A stretch of 64,000 nucleotides of DNA from Sphingobium sp. CAP-1. GTDB lineage: Bacteria > Pseudomonadota > Alphaproteobacteria > Sphingomonadales > Sphingomonadaceae. The position numbers were made by a program, and so were the translations under genes. Where the stretch lies: assembly GCF_009720145.1 (NCBI RefSeq), contig NZ_CP046256.1:62001-126000 (forward strand), written 5' to 3'. This document shows, piece by piece, positions 49,657-58,427 of the stretch; positions within the stretch are counted from its first letter, which is position 1; each line of letters starts with the position of its first letter. The notes under the pieces were generated by a model that was given only the letters and a program-made list of their open reading frames with translations, searched no databases and was not told the DNA's origin.

Positions 49657-50595
49657 ATGTCGACCTATCATGTCGCCTTCACGGCGCGTGTCCCTCACTG
49701 GATTCTCGAGCACGCCGAGGCCGGGAACACGGACCGTGCGCGCAGCTGGATCCTCTTGCAAGGCTGGTATGAGCGCCGCAGGCTCGAATGGAACGCCACG
49801 CTTACGGTGGAACCGGACAAGGCCCACTCCCCGATACGCCATGAGGTCATTCTCGATCTCGATTGTCCCGAAACCGACAGGCCCAGCGCCGCCTCGTTCG
49901 CGTTCACCGTCAAGGTAGGCGTTCGCCATGGCGAGGATCCGATCCACAAAGCGCGCCGCGTGCTCGATCTGTCCCGCCGCCGTGACTCGCTGTGCCGCAA
50001 GGCCGACCGCTGGGACGTTCTGGACCGCGGCTCGTTTCGCGCCGTGCGCGGCAGTTCGCTGATTGGACCGATGCCGCCGCAGTGGCCCATCGACCGGACG
50101 CTGACCGCCTTTTCGAGCCATCTGGGGAGCTATGGACAAGGCGGGGTCGGCCTCGCGGGCTGGCAATGCAACGGGGGATCATGGATGGTGCTGCCGCTGA
50201 CCTACTCCGACGGATGGATCTGGCTCACGCGCGAGGAGATACGGCCAGCGCCGGACCATCGGTCACTTGCGATCGCTGTCGATCAGCGAATCCTCGGTGT
50301 GCATCCCGATCAGCTCGCGGACTTCCCGCCCTGGGAGCATCGCTATGCCGGTCAACATCAGATCCTCGACATGCCTGACTTCGGAGCCGAAAGGCCCACA
50401 ATCCTGCGGTTCGACGCGAGCGAGACCGGCTTCATCCTCGAGGCCGCCAACGGTCCGACCCGCTGGCGCTTCGCCATGGGCGACGACCTACCGCGCCCTG
50501 TCTGGGGCGGTTCGCGGAAACCGCGGCTGCTGTGCGAGGGCGAATCCGTCGCCGAGGCCTTCTGCCTCGCCCATGATTGCTATCTTGAAGTCTGA
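49657..50595 (+). CDS. Unknown protein
   Basis: 312 aa, rich in Trp and Arg. Segments are ARVPHWILEHAEAGNTDRAR, GVGLAGWQCNGGSWMVLPLT and LADFPPWEHRYAGQHQILDM. No domain recognised and no membrane segment. AAGGAGG precedes the ATG at 49657. Confidence 0.75.
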   Translation: MSTYHVAFTARVPHWILEHAEAGNTDRARSWILLQGWYERRRLEWNATLTVEPDKAHSPIRHEVILDLDCPETDRPSAASFAFTVKVGVRHGEDPIHKARRVLDLSRRRDSLCRKADRWDVLDRGSFRAVRGSSLIGPMPPQWPIDRTLTAFSSHLGSYGQGGVGLAGWQCNGGSWMVLPLTYSDGWIWLTREEIRPAPDHRSLAIAVDQRILGVHPDQLADFPPWEHRYAGQHQILDMPDFGAERPTILRFDASETGFILEAANGPTRWRFAMGDDLPRPVWGGSRKPRLLCEGESVAEAFCLAHDCYLEV

Positions 50596-50703
50596 CCGGG
50601 GTCACGCACGTAGCACTCGCCCACGCGCTACCGCGATCGTTGCTGTGACCGCATGCCATCGGTCGCGGCCCGCTGACCTACCGCTTCCGACATGGAGGAT
50701 CAC

Positions 50704-50976
50704 ATGATCGTAATTTCAGGCCTGCGATGGAAGGTCCTGGCAGCCAGCGCCCCAGCCTGCTGCGACCCGGCAGATGTATGCCGCGAGGCCGTCGAACACT
50801 GCAACGCCTTGAGGGTCGGCATCGACGTCAGCTTCCGCGACAACATCATCGAAGCCCGGCCCGGCAGCGATCCCGCGCAGCTCGCCGACATCTTCGAGCG
50901 CCGCGCGGCCGAGCTGGCCAAGCCGGTCGGCTCTCCCTCGTCCGACCACGTTCAGTCCCAAGGGGAACGACCATGA
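50704..50976 (+). CDS. Small unknown protein
   Basis: 90 aa: MIVISGLRWKVLAASAPACC, then NALRVGIDVSFRDNIIEARP and AQLADIFERRAAEL. The ATG at 50704 has GGAGG 6 nt upstream and is preferred over 50692. Its stop overlaps the next start (ATGA at 50973). Confidence 0.65.
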   Translation: MIVISGLRWKVLAASAPACCDPADVCREAVEHCNALRVGIDVSFRDNIIEARPGSDPAQLADIFERRAAELAKPVGSPSSDHVQSQGERP

Positions 50977-51539
50977 CCACCATCGTCCTGAGCAACGGCC
51001 ATTTGCGCACAGAGACCGCCGACGCGGCGATCGACGCGCTGATCGAGATCCTGCGCGATCATCCGCTCAACCGTCTGTTCGAAAAATATGGCGACTTTGT
51101 CGAACGCGACGCCCGCAATCTGCGCGGCGAATGGCTGGAAGGCGTCGAGAATGCCGTCAGCTTCTTCGGCAACTTCTTCGATCGCTCTCATATCTTCAGC
51201 ATCGTCTCGAACGATCCGGATCATGTCGACCGGCTCTGCACGGCGATCGCGGCCAACAGGCAGCGCGCCGACTATCTGCGTCAGCCGCCGCCTTATGATT
51301 CCGACAAGCTGGTCATCGAGCGCAAGCGTTTCAGCGTCACCCAAGGCGAAGTGCTGCTGACCTATAACGGCCAGCGGATCGAGCAATATGGCGACACGAT
51401 CCGGCTCAATGGTCGCGGCGACTATGACGGCCATGACGACCATTACTGGCACGGCATCGCAAAGCGCGACCTCGCCCGTCGCCATGTCGAGGCCTTCGAC
51501 CGCAGCAGGACCGCGAGCGAGCGGCCTGCTTCCTTGTAG
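50973..51539 (+). CDS. Unknown protein
   Basis: 188 aa. It includes LIEILRDHPLNRLFEKYGDF, AVSFFGNFFDRSHIFSIVSN and YDGHDDHYWHGIAKRDLARR. No family recognised. It overlaps the previous gene by 4 bp and ends 88 bp before DUF736 repeat copy 2. Confidence 0.72.
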   Translation: MTTIVLSNGHLRTETADAAIDALIEILRDHPLNRLFEKYGDFVERDARNLRGEWLEGVENAVSFFGNFFDRSHIFSIVSNDPDHVDRLCTAIAANRQRADYLRQPPPYDSDKLVIERKRFSVTQGEVLLTYNGQRIEQYGDTIRLNGRGDYDGHDDHYWHGIAKRDLARRHVEAFDRSRTASERPASL

Positions 51540-51626
51540 CTGTCATCGCCCAGCCAGTACCGGCGGCCCGGGGCGGCCTGACCGCTTTAAGGCGATCAGC
51601 GGCATCCCCTCACAGATCCATTTTCG

Positions 51627-52217
51627 CCCCGAGGCCGCGGAAGCGGGCCTCGGATGTGGCGCTTGCGCGCCTGCTCGGCCGAACGGCCGAGGAGGGGAGT
51701 GGGGAAGGAGGAAGTTGGCTCGGACACAGTGTTCGAGACCGGCTTTCAGGAGACTTTCCCATGAATATCGGTTCGATCAAGCAGAATGACGCCGGCATTT
51801 TCGTCGGCAAGATCGCGACGCTGACGATTGCCATGACGATCGCGCTGCGCGAGGTGCACTCGGCCAATCCGAAGGCGCCGAAGTACGAGGTGCTGGCGCT
51901 GTCGGCATCGCGGGCGTGGGTGCAGGTGGGTGCGCTGTTCGAGCTTTTCTCTAACGGCACGGGCGAGGCGTTCCTCAACGGCAAGATCGAGGATCCGAGC
52001 CTGGCCGCGCCGCTCTACGTGTCGGCGTTCCGTCAGGAGGACGGCAGCTACAACGTCGTGTGGTCGCGCCCGACGCGCCGCCGCGACCTCGCCTCGGAGA
52101 TGGCGCCCAAGGCCGACGAGGGCCTGCCGCCGCTGCCCGGCGCCGACGAGACCGCCGGCCCCGCCACACAGGGCACCGAAGCCGGCCTCGGACAGTCCTC
52201 CGCAAGCCATGCCTTCG
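51627..52217 (+). repeat. 590-bp direct repeat, copy 2 (DUF736 locus)
   Basis: Nearly identical to 44840-45431, differing by a few base changes (for example around LTIAMT and FSNGTG in the protein). The identity ends at AGCCATGCCTTCG. Confidence 0.9.
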
Positions 52218-52312
52218 GCTGCGAGCCGCAGCAGGAACAGCAGCAGGAAGGCGGACGCCGGCAGCGTCGTCAGCGCGCGCCGGAGCAGGCGGAGGAGCCC
52301 GAAACCGTCTGA
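51761..52312 (+). CDS. DUF736-family protein (copy 2, long tail)
   Basis: 183 aa. The first 151 residues are almost the same as copy 1. The extra C-terminus, GCEPQQEQQQEGGRRQRRQR then APEQAEEPETV, is rich in Gln, Arg and Glu and probably disordered. The longer form is probably the original and copy 1 the truncated duplicate, but the reverse cannot be excluded. Confidence 0.9.
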   Translation: MNIGSIKQNDAGIFVGKIATLTIAMTIALREVHSANPKAPKYEVLALSASRAWVQVGALFELFSNGTGEAFLNGKIEDPSLAAPLYVSAFRQEDGSYNVVWSRPTRRRDLASEMAPKADEGLPPLPGADETAGPATQGTEAGLGQSSASHAFGCEPQQEQQQEGGRRQRRQRAPEQAEEPETV

Positions 52313-52362
52313 ACCTCCCCGTGCCCGGTCCCACACCTCCAGGCCGGGCACACCCTCCCGCT

Positions 52363-52399
52363 GGGCTCGCTTCGCTTCTCGCGAAGCGGGCCCTGTTTT
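52363..52399 (+). terminator. Terminator after DUF736 copy 2
   Basis: GGGCTCGCTTCGC pairs with GCGAAGCGGGCCC around a 5-nt loop, with TTTT at 52396-52399. It also faces the convergent sulP gene. Confidence 0.75.
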
Positions 52400-52435
52400 C
52401 ATTTACCCGGCAGCCCGCACGTCTGCATTCCGGCT

Positions 52436-53716
52436 TCAGTCTCCCTCTTGCGGAACCCGTCGTCGTGCCATGGCCAGCAGCGCAGCGACGACGCATCCCG
52501 CGACGATCCCGAAGGTCAGGTCCTTGACCAGGGTCAGCCCAAAGGTCGCCAGGAGCACCAAGGCCGTGGGCCAGCTGCGGATCAGGCGCAGAAACTCCGC
52601 CTTCTCGGCCATGTTCCAGCACACCACCAGAAGGACGCCGGCGAGCGCGGAGAGCGGAACGTACCGTGCGAGCGGTGCCGCGACGAGCATGAAGAGCAGG
52701 ACGAACAGCGCGTGCATCATGCCCGACAGCGGACTGATCGCGCCGGCCCGAATGTTGGTTGCTGTGCGTGCGATCGTGCCGGTGACGCTGATCCCTCCGA
52801 ACAAGGCGGACACGATATTGGCAAGCCCCTGCGCAACAAGCTCCATGTTGGAGCGATGCTTGCGCCCGGACATGCTGTCGGCGACCTTCGCTGACAGCAG
52901 ACTTTCGACGCCGCCGAGCAGCGTAAACGACAGGGCCGACGGCAGCAGCTGGAGAACCAGCGCCCACGACAGCTGCGGCGCCTGCGGCGTCGGAAGCCCA
53001 CGCGGGATCTCTCCGAAACGGCTGCCGATCGTCTCTGCCGGAAGCTGCAGCCAGGCGGCAGCTATCGAGGCCAGGACGACCGCGATCAGCATACCGGGCC
53101 AGTTCGGCCGGAACCGGCGCACCACGAAAATCAGCGCGGCGCATCCCAGGCCGAGCACCGCGGCCGCGGGCGTCACCGTCGAAGCCGCGTTGCCCAGCCC
53201 CACCAGCTTGGGGATGAGGGGGCCAGGTTCCGCTCCGTCGAGATGAAGACCGAAGAGGTCCCGGATTTCTCCGGAGAAGATCGTCACCGCAATGCCGCAG
53301 GTGAAGCCCACCGTCACCGGATGGGGAATATGGCGGATCAATGAGCCCAGCCGCGAAAGTCCAATCAGCGTCAGCAGGGCCCCGGACAGCATCACGGTGA
53401 CGAGGAGGCCGTTCAGACCGAATTTCGTCGTGGTCGCCGCGACCAGAACAATGAAAGCCCCGGCGGGACCCCCAATCTGATAGCGGCTACCGCCCAAGGC
53501 CGAAACGAGGAATCCGCCGATGATCGCGGTATAGAGCCCTCGCTCGGGCGACACCCCCGAAGCCACGGCGATCGCCATCGACAGCGGCAGAGCGACGATC
53601 GCGACCGTCACGGCGGCCAGCACGTCCTTGCGAAACGACGAGAAGGAGTAGCCCTCGCTCAGGACCGTGAGCAGCTTCGGCCGGAAGAGATGCGATGTCG
53701 CCGTTCCGTCAGGCAT
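52436..53716 (-). CDS. SulP-family anion transporter without STAS domain
   Basis: 426 aa with 10-12 hydrophobic segments. The N-terminal signature is VALPLSMAIAVASGVSPERG and LYTAIIGGFLVSALGGSRYQ IGGP in continuation, typical of SulP transporters. SFTLLGGVESLLSAKVADSM and GNIVSALFGGI-like segments follow (here GLANIVSALFGGISVTG). The STAS domain of most SulP proteins is missing. The substrate could be sulfate, bicarbonate or another anion. It starts 2 bp after the stop of the XRE gene, so the two are co-transcribed. Confidence 0.9.
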   Translation of the reverse strand: MPDGTATSHLFRPKLLTVLSEGYSFSSFRKDVLAAVTVAIVALPLSMAIAVASGVSPERGLYTAIIGGFLVSALGGSRYQIGGPAGAFIVLVAATTTKFGLNGLLVTVMLSGALLTLIGLSRLGSLIRHIPHPVTVGFTCGIAVTIFSGEIRDLFGLHLDGAEPGPLIPKLVGLGNAASTVTPAAAVLGLGCAALIFVVRRFRPNWPGMLIAVVLASIAAAWLQLPAETIGSRFGEIPRGLPTPQAPQLSWALVLQLLPSALSFTLLGGVESLLSAKVADSMSGRKHRSNMELVAQGLANIVSALFGGISVTGTIARTATNIRAGAISPLSGMMHALFVLLFMLVAAPLARYVPLSALAGVLLVVCWNMAEKAEFLRLIRSWPTALVLLATFGLTLVKDLTFGIVAGCVVAALLAMARRRVPQEGD

Positions 53717-53718
53717 CG

Positions 53719-54033
53719 CTATGACGCCGACGCATTGTCCGGCGTGCGCCGCACGGGCTCGCGCAGGGTCGGGCTGGTGGGATCGCGCAGCCGGACGCCA
53801 CGCCCGCCACTCGTGCTAACGCTGTTTTCCCGGATGAGTTCGATGCCCTCGCGTTCGAGCGCGTCGACCACCTTGGTCAAGGTGTCGACGACGCCCCGGA
53901 CATAGCCATCGCTCGCCGCTTCCATCCGCTGGATCGTGGGAAGCGATACGCCGGCGCGCTCGGCGAGCGTGCGCTGGTCGATTCCGAGAAGCGCGCGCGC
54001 CGCGCGAAGCTGGGCCGGAGTGAGCATCGGCAT
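53719..54033 (-). CDS. XRE-family HTH regulator
   Basis: 104 aa. The helix-turn-helix is LTPAQLRAARALLGIDQRTL then AERAGVSLPTIQRMEAAS. A short C-terminal segment has LEREGIELIRENSVS, common in small plasmid or cargo regulators. It is the first gene of a two-gene operon with sulP. A palindrome at 54033-54049 overlaps its start and is a probable autoregulatory site. Confidence 0.88.
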   Translation of the reverse strand: MPMLTPAQLRAARALLGIDQRTLAERAGVSLPTIQRMEAASDGYVRGVVDTLTKVVDALEREGIELIRENSVSTSGGRGVRLRDPTSPTLREPVRRTPDNASAS

Positions 54034-54049
54034 GATGTAAAATACATCA
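54033..54049. promoter_or_regulatory. Palindromic operator at the XRE start
   Basis: TGATGTAAAATACATCA is a perfect inverted repeat (7-bp arms, 3-bp centre) at the XRE start codon. A second palindrome, TGACGTCA, lies at 54054-54061. Confidence 0.65.
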
Positions 54050-54206
54050 GAAATGACGTCAAGGATCGCTTAAAAGCGTTGTAGAGTATCTATCATGCTA
54101 TCCTAAACTTGCTTTCAGCGCCATCAAACTGCTAACGCTCAGGCACCCAAACCACCTTTTTAACCGCGCGCGCTCGACGCGACGCCCAGGTATTCGGAGA
54201 GTTTCG

Positions 54207-56027
54207 ATGTCGGACGCCCTTATCGCTGAAACGCTGGCCGCCCCGACTCGCCATCGTCGCCTCGCCGCCTGGGTGGACGAGATCGCCGCCCTTACCAAAC
54301 CGGACCGGGTCCACTGGTGCGATGGCTCCGAGGCCGAGTGGGACGCGCTTACCGCGCAGCTCGTCGCCGCCGGAACCCTGCGCCGCCTCGATCCCGCGAA
54401 GCGTCCCAACTCCTTCTGGGCCGCATCCGATCCACGCGACGTCGCGCGCGTCGAAAGCCGCACCTTCATCTGCGCCGAGGACGAGGCCGACGCCGGCCCT
54501 ACCAACAATTGGCGCGCACCGCATGAGATGCGCGATACGCTCCACGGCCTATTCGACGGCTGCATGCGCGGACGCACCATGTATGTCGTGCCCTTCTCCA
54601 TGGGGCCGATCGGCTCGCCCATCAGCGCGCTCGGCGTGGAGATCACCGACAGTACCTATGTGGTGCTCTCGATGCGCGTGATGACGAGGATGGGCGCACC
54701 GGCGCTGGCAGCCCTGGGCGATGACGGCGAATTCGTTCCCGCGGTCCACTCGGTCGGCGCTCCGCTGGCGCCCGGCCAGGCCGACGTCGCCTGGCCCTGC
54801 AACGAGACCAAATATATCGTCCATTTCCCTGAAACGCGCGAGATCTGGTCCTATGGATCGGGCTATGGCGGCAACGCCCTGCTAGGCAAGAAATGCTATG
54901 CGCTGCGCATCGCCTCGGTCATGGCCCGCGACGACGGCTGGCTTGCTGAGCATATGCTGATCCTCAAGCTGACCTCGCCCGAAGGCGGCGTGCATTATGT
55001 CGCCGCCGCTTTTCCCTCGGCCTGCGGCAAGACCAACCTCGCCATGCTGCAGCCAACCATTCCAGGCTGGAAGGCCGAAACGATCGGCGACGACATCGCC
55101 TGGATGCGCTTTGGCGACGATGGCCGGCTCTATGCCATCAATCCCGAGGCCGGATTCTTCGGCGTCGCACCCGGGACGAGCGCAACGACCAACGCCAATG
55201 CCCTGGCCAGCCTCAACGCCAACACGATCTTCACCAACACCGCGCTCACCGCCGACGGTGATGTCTGGTGGGAGGGCCTGACGAAGGAGCCGCCCGACGG
55301 GCTTACGGACTGGCGCGGCCAGGCCTGGTCTCCCGATCTCGGGACGCCGGCCGCCCATCCCAACGCGCGCTTCGCCTGTCCCGCCGGCCAGTGCCCGGCC
55401 ATCGCACCCGAATGGGAGGATCCCAAGGGCGTCCCGATCTCGGCGATCCTGTTCGGCGGCCGGCGCGCGACGACCGCTCCGCTCGTCACCGAGGCCTTCG
55501 ACTGGCAGCACGGTGTGTTCCTGGCCTCGAATGTCGCCTCCGAAGGTACGGCTGCGGCCGAGACCAAGATCGGGGATGTCCGCCGCGACCCCTTCGCGAT
55601 GCTGCCCTTCTGCGGCTACAATATGGGCGACTACTTCGCGCATTGGCTCAAGCTGGGAGCAGAAGCAGCGGATCCAGCCAAGCTGCCACGCATCTTCTAC
55701 GTCAACTGGTTCCGCAAGGATGCCCATGGCCGCTTTCTCTGGCCCGGCTTCGGCGACAACGCCCGCGTCCTCAAATGGATCGCGGACCGGCTCGACGGGT
55801 GCGTCGAGGCGGAAGACAAGGCCATCGGCCGCCTTCCCAATAGGCACGACCTCGATCTGCAGGGGCTCGATCTGTCGGATGACGCGGTCACCGCCTTGCT
55901 CGCCGTCGATGACGATGAATGGCGCGCCGAGGCCGAGCGCATCCGCCGTGACTATGCGCGCTTCGGCGACCGCCTGCCCGCCGCCTTGACCGCCGAACTC
56001 GGCGCGCTCGAAGCCCGTCTGGCGTGA
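54207..56027 (+). CDS. pckG: Phosphoenolpyruvate carboxykinase (GTP)
   Basis: 606 aa, full length for the GTP-dependent enzyme. Key motifs are PTNNWRAPHEMR near residue 95 and the P-loop (kinase-1a) FPSACGKTNLAML (about 272-284). Others are GDDIAWMRFGDDGRLYAINP with the metal-binding Asp, ATTNANALASLNANTIFTN, and GGRRATTAPLVTEAFDW. It converts oxaloacetate and GTP to phosphoenolpyruvate, CO2 and GDP in the cytosol (gluconeogenesis). Such a housekeeping-type enzyme is unexpected on an accessory element; it is probably cargo or a second copy. The PhnA-like gene follows 15 bp later. ATG 54207 has GGAGAG upstream. Confidence 0.95.
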   Translation: MSDALIAETLAAPTRHRRLAAWVDEIAALTKPDRVHWCDGSEAEWDALTAQLVAAGTLRRLDPAKRPNSFWAASDPRDVARVESRTFICAEDEADAGPTNNWRAPHEMRDTLHGLFDGCMRGRTMYVVPFSMGPIGSPISALGVEITDSTYVVLSMRVMTRMGAPALAALGDDGEFVPAVHSVGAPLAPGQADVAWPCNETKYIVHFPETREIWSYGSGYGGNALLGKKCYALRIASVMARDDGWLAEHMLILKLTSPEGGVHYVAAAFPSACGKTNLAMLQPTIPGWKAETIGDDIAWMRFGDDGRLYAINPEAGFFGVAPGTSATTNANALASLNANTIFTNTALTADGDVWWEGLTKEPPDGLTDWRGQAWSPDLGTPAAHPNARFACPAGQCPAIAPEWEDPKGVPISAILFGGRRATTAPLVTEAFDWQHGVFLASNVASEGTAAAETKIGDVRRDPFAMLPFCGYNMGDYFAHWLKLGAEAADPAKLPRIFYVNWFRKDAHGRFLWPGFGDNARVLKWIADRLDGCVEAEDKAIGRLPNRHDLDLQGLDLSDDAVTALLAVDDDEWRAEAERIRRDYARFGDRLPAALTAELGALEARLA

Positions 56028-56042
56028 AGGGCGCCATCGATC

Positions 56043-56351
56043 GTGACCGACGCAAACGACGACTATGTCTATGACGAAGCCTCTGGCGACTGGATCACCG
56101 CTGCCGAGGCAGCCGTGAATGCCCGGACCGCCGAGACGATCGAGGTCCGCGATGCCGTTGGCAACGTCCTCGCCGATGGCGACAGCATCATCACGATCAA
56201 GGACCTCAAAGTGAAGGGGGCGGGGCAGACCCTGCGCAAGGGTACCGTGATCAAGGCGATAAGGCTGACCGGCGACGCTCAGGAAATCGACTGCCGCTAC
56301 GAAGGCATCAAGGGCTTGGTCCTGCGCGCGGAATTCGTCCGCAAGCACTGA
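56043..56351 (+). CDS. PhnA/YjdM-like protein
   Basis: 102 aa. The C-terminal beta domain is typical of PhnA: RDAVGNVLADGDSIITIKDL, KVKGAGQTLRKGTVIKAIRL and DCRYEGIKGLVLRAEFVRKH. The N-terminal zinc ribbon of full-length PhnA is absent; a short acidic segment replaces it. Family members are annotated as alkylphosphonate utilisation proteins, though their role is uncertain. GTG 56043 is the start. Confidence 0.82.
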   Translation: MTDANDDYVYDEASGDWITAAEAAVNARTAETIEVRDAVGNVLADGDSIITIKDLKVKGAGQTLRKGTVIKAIRLTGDAQEIDCRYEGIKGLVLRAEFVRKH

Positions 56352-56959
56352 CATGGCTGGCGAGGCTTCGCCGACCGCTCCAAGGACGAAGCAGGCCGGT
56401 GCCCCGCGGCCCGATGGTCATGGAGCCTGACCGAGTTGCGTGGACGGCGTCAGAACCTGCGCCCATCGCCGTCCACGCGGCCGGTGATCATGCCCGACCA
56501 CTTGGCGCCGCGCCCTTCTCGTGTCTGGCGCTAGCCGAGCGCCGCCCGGCATGACCTGACGGCGTAACGCCGCCGTGGAAGGCGCGCCGATGTCAAGCTG
56601 CGACGCAGGCCGTCCCCGACCATTTGGGCACCGATGAATGTCTGACGCGCGCTGCAGTCGTGCTGCCGGCGTGTCTCGCCGTGGCGGGTCCGTGTGAAGA
56701 CCGTCCATGCCGCGCGCCTTGCCGATATCACCGCGGGGCCATCCGCTTGTCTGGATGAACGCTACGCCCGTGCGGGATCCCCGCAACCCGCCATTTTCCG
56801 ACCGTGTTGAGGCCTGACGGCCTCTGCCCGCACCACTCGAAAAATGGGGGTTTCCCCGCGCTGAAGCGCAGGTGCGGTGCCCCCTCGATCACGGGCCTTC
56901 GCGATTGTTCATCCCAGCGGGATCGGCCCGCTGGCGTGAAACGCGAAAGGCATCAGGCC
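56352..56959. other. Gene-free region with a long hairpin
   Basis: About 600 bp without a supported gene. It contains a perfect 12-bp inverted repeat GCGTGGACGGCG (56438-56449) and CGCCGTCCACGC (56467-56478), plus shorter palindromes such as GGCGTAACGCC. It may be a control or attachment region; nothing identifies it as an origin. Confidence 0.5.
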
Positions 56960-57289
56960 ATGAACAAGGTTTTTCTCTCGGGCCGCATCACCTCGGACAT
57001 CACCCGCTTCGGCACGGACAGCAAGGGCGGCGTCAGCTTCAGCCTCGTCACCTCGAAGCCGGTGATCAAGGACGGCCAGGTCCAGAAGGACGACAACGGC
57101 TACACCGAAACCTACGACGAGTTCCATCAGGTCAAGGCCTTCAACGGCCTCGGCAAGTCGGTCGCCAACAACAAGAAGAAGGGCGACAAGCTCCTGGTGG
57201 TCGGCGAGATCCGCTACAGCCGCAACGAGCGCGACGGGCGCACCTACTACAACACCGACATCGTCGCCGAGGAAATCGAGTTCCTCTGA
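56960..57289 (+). CDS. ssb: Small single-stranded DNA-binding protein
   Basis: 109 aa. It consists of one OB fold: MNKVFLSGRITSDITRFGTD, VSFSLVTSKPVI, YDEFHQVKAFNGLGKSVANN and GEIRYSRNERDGRTYYNTDI. It lacks the acidic C-terminal tail of chromosomal SSB; the end is VAEEIEFL. Such short SSBs are typical of plasmids and phages and protect single strands during transfer or replication. It is followed by unknown genes. Confidence 0.9.
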   Translation: MNKVFLSGRITSDITRFGTDSKGGVSFSLVTSKPVIKDGQVQKDDNGYTETYDEFHQVKAFNGLGKSVANNKKKGDKLLVVGEIRYSRNERDGRTYYNTDIVAEEIEFL

Positions 57290-57347
57290 CCGTCTCCCGG
57301 GCGGTCGCTCGCGGCCGCCCTCCACCTTCCTTCAGATGGAGAGCAAG

Positions 57348-57677
57348 ATGTTCACTCTCACCAGCTTCGACGACATCGCCGGAATCGCCCAGGGCGTCGA
57401 GATCACCAACCCCAACATGGTCGAGCGCATCCGCCGCGCGGCAGACAGCCTTAACCGCCACGAGATCGCCGCGCACCTCGGCCAGGCGATCACCGAGGCG
57501 ACCGACGCCGCGCATGTCCGCGACTTCGAGGAAGTGCAGTTCGGCGAGGCGAGCGCCGATGCGATCGTCGATTGCGAATATTACGAAGATCTCGCCGCAG
57601 CCTGGTCGCTGATCGCCAGCGAGCATCAGCTGACCATTCCCCATTCCATCTTCGCGCACGACGGGTCGGTCCACTGA
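57348..57677 (+). CDS. Small unknown protein
   Basis: 109 aa, acidic: MFTLTSFDDIAGIAQGVEIT, NPNMVERIRRAADSLNRHEI and an end HSIFAHDGSVH. No family recognised. ATG 57348 has GGAG 7 nt upstream; an ATG at 57336 is less likely. It is 58 bp after ssb, so probably in the same operon. Confidence 0.65.
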   Translation: MFTLTSFDDIAGIAQGVEITNPNMVERIRRAADSLNRHEIAAHLGQAITEATDAAHVRDFEEVQFGEASADAIVDCEYYEDLAAAWSLIASEHQLTIPHSIFAHDGSVH

Positions 57678-57709
57678 CCCGTCACACGCCTTTCGAACGG
57701 AGTACCGTC

Positions 57710-58312
57710 ATGATCAAACCTGCCCCTTCGAACACCGCCGCCGCCCATTGCTACGGCATCGTCCTTCACCATCGGCTCGCCTGGTGGCTGGTCGAATTTC
57801 CCGAACTCGACGCGGCGCCGACCGCCGCGCGCAAGCTTTCGGGCAAGCTCACGCCGGGCATGGCCGACTGGCTCCGCTCCGAGACCGGCGATGCCGGTCT
57901 CGCGGCCGACGTCGCTGCGCTCCATCCCCAGAGCCGGTGCTGGTCCGGCGAATTCTCCTACCTCCCCGCGGCCGGCGCCGCCGACCAGATCGACATCGAT
58001 GCCCATCCCTGGGGCAGCGAAGCCGGTGAACTCGAGACCCGGCTCGCGCGCACGATGATCGATGCGACACTGCATCCGGTTCCCGCGGGCTTCATCTCAG
58101 TCTTCACGGGCCTACCGCCGGAGAACCAGCCCGTGCTCGCGATCAGGTTGAGCGGCTACACCTGTTCGACCTTCGAACTGCTCACCGCCCGGCATATGCC
58201 GACCTATCGGCCGCGGTCGCCCTGGCGCGACATCTCGGCCGATGCGGTCAGCGATAGCGGCAGCGACATCATCGGCTGGCAGCCGGCGGCCGACTGGATC
58301 AGGCCTATCTGA
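57710..58312 (+). CDS. Unknown protein
   Basis: 200 aa: CYGIVLHHRLAWWLVEFPEL, DWLRSETGDAGLAADVAALH and SGYTCSTFELLTARHMPTYR. No family recognised. CGGAG precedes the ATG at 57710. It is the last gene of the run that starts with ssb; a terminator follows at 58404. Confidence 0.72.
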   Translation: MIKPAPSNTAAAHCYGIVLHHRLAWWLVEFPELDAAPTAARKLSGKLTPGMADWLRSETGDAGLAADVAALHPQSRCWSGEFSYLPAAGAADQIDIDAHPWGSEAGELETRLARTMIDATLHPVPAGFISVFTGLPPENQPVLAIRLSGYTCSTFELLTARHMPTYRPRSPWRDISADAVSDSGSDIIGWQPAADWIRPI

Positions 58313-58403
58313 TCCGTGCGGCGAAGCCGGCGAGTGTCGTTGGCTTCGCCCTGCCTTTCGCTCGAGCCTGACTATCATCTGCCCGCGCGAGCGCACAGCC
58401 GGG

Positions 58404-58427
58404 CGCCACCACCGCTGGTGGCGTTTT
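58404..58427 (+). terminator. Rho-independent terminator
   Basis: CGCCACCA (58404-58411) pairs with TGGTGGCG (58416-58423) around a 4-nt loop, and TTTT follows. It lies about 90 bp after the unknown gene. Confidence 0.75.

Noticed and set aside
54882..56354. 490-codon minus-strand frame
   Set aside because: Lies opposite pckG, whose motifs are complete.
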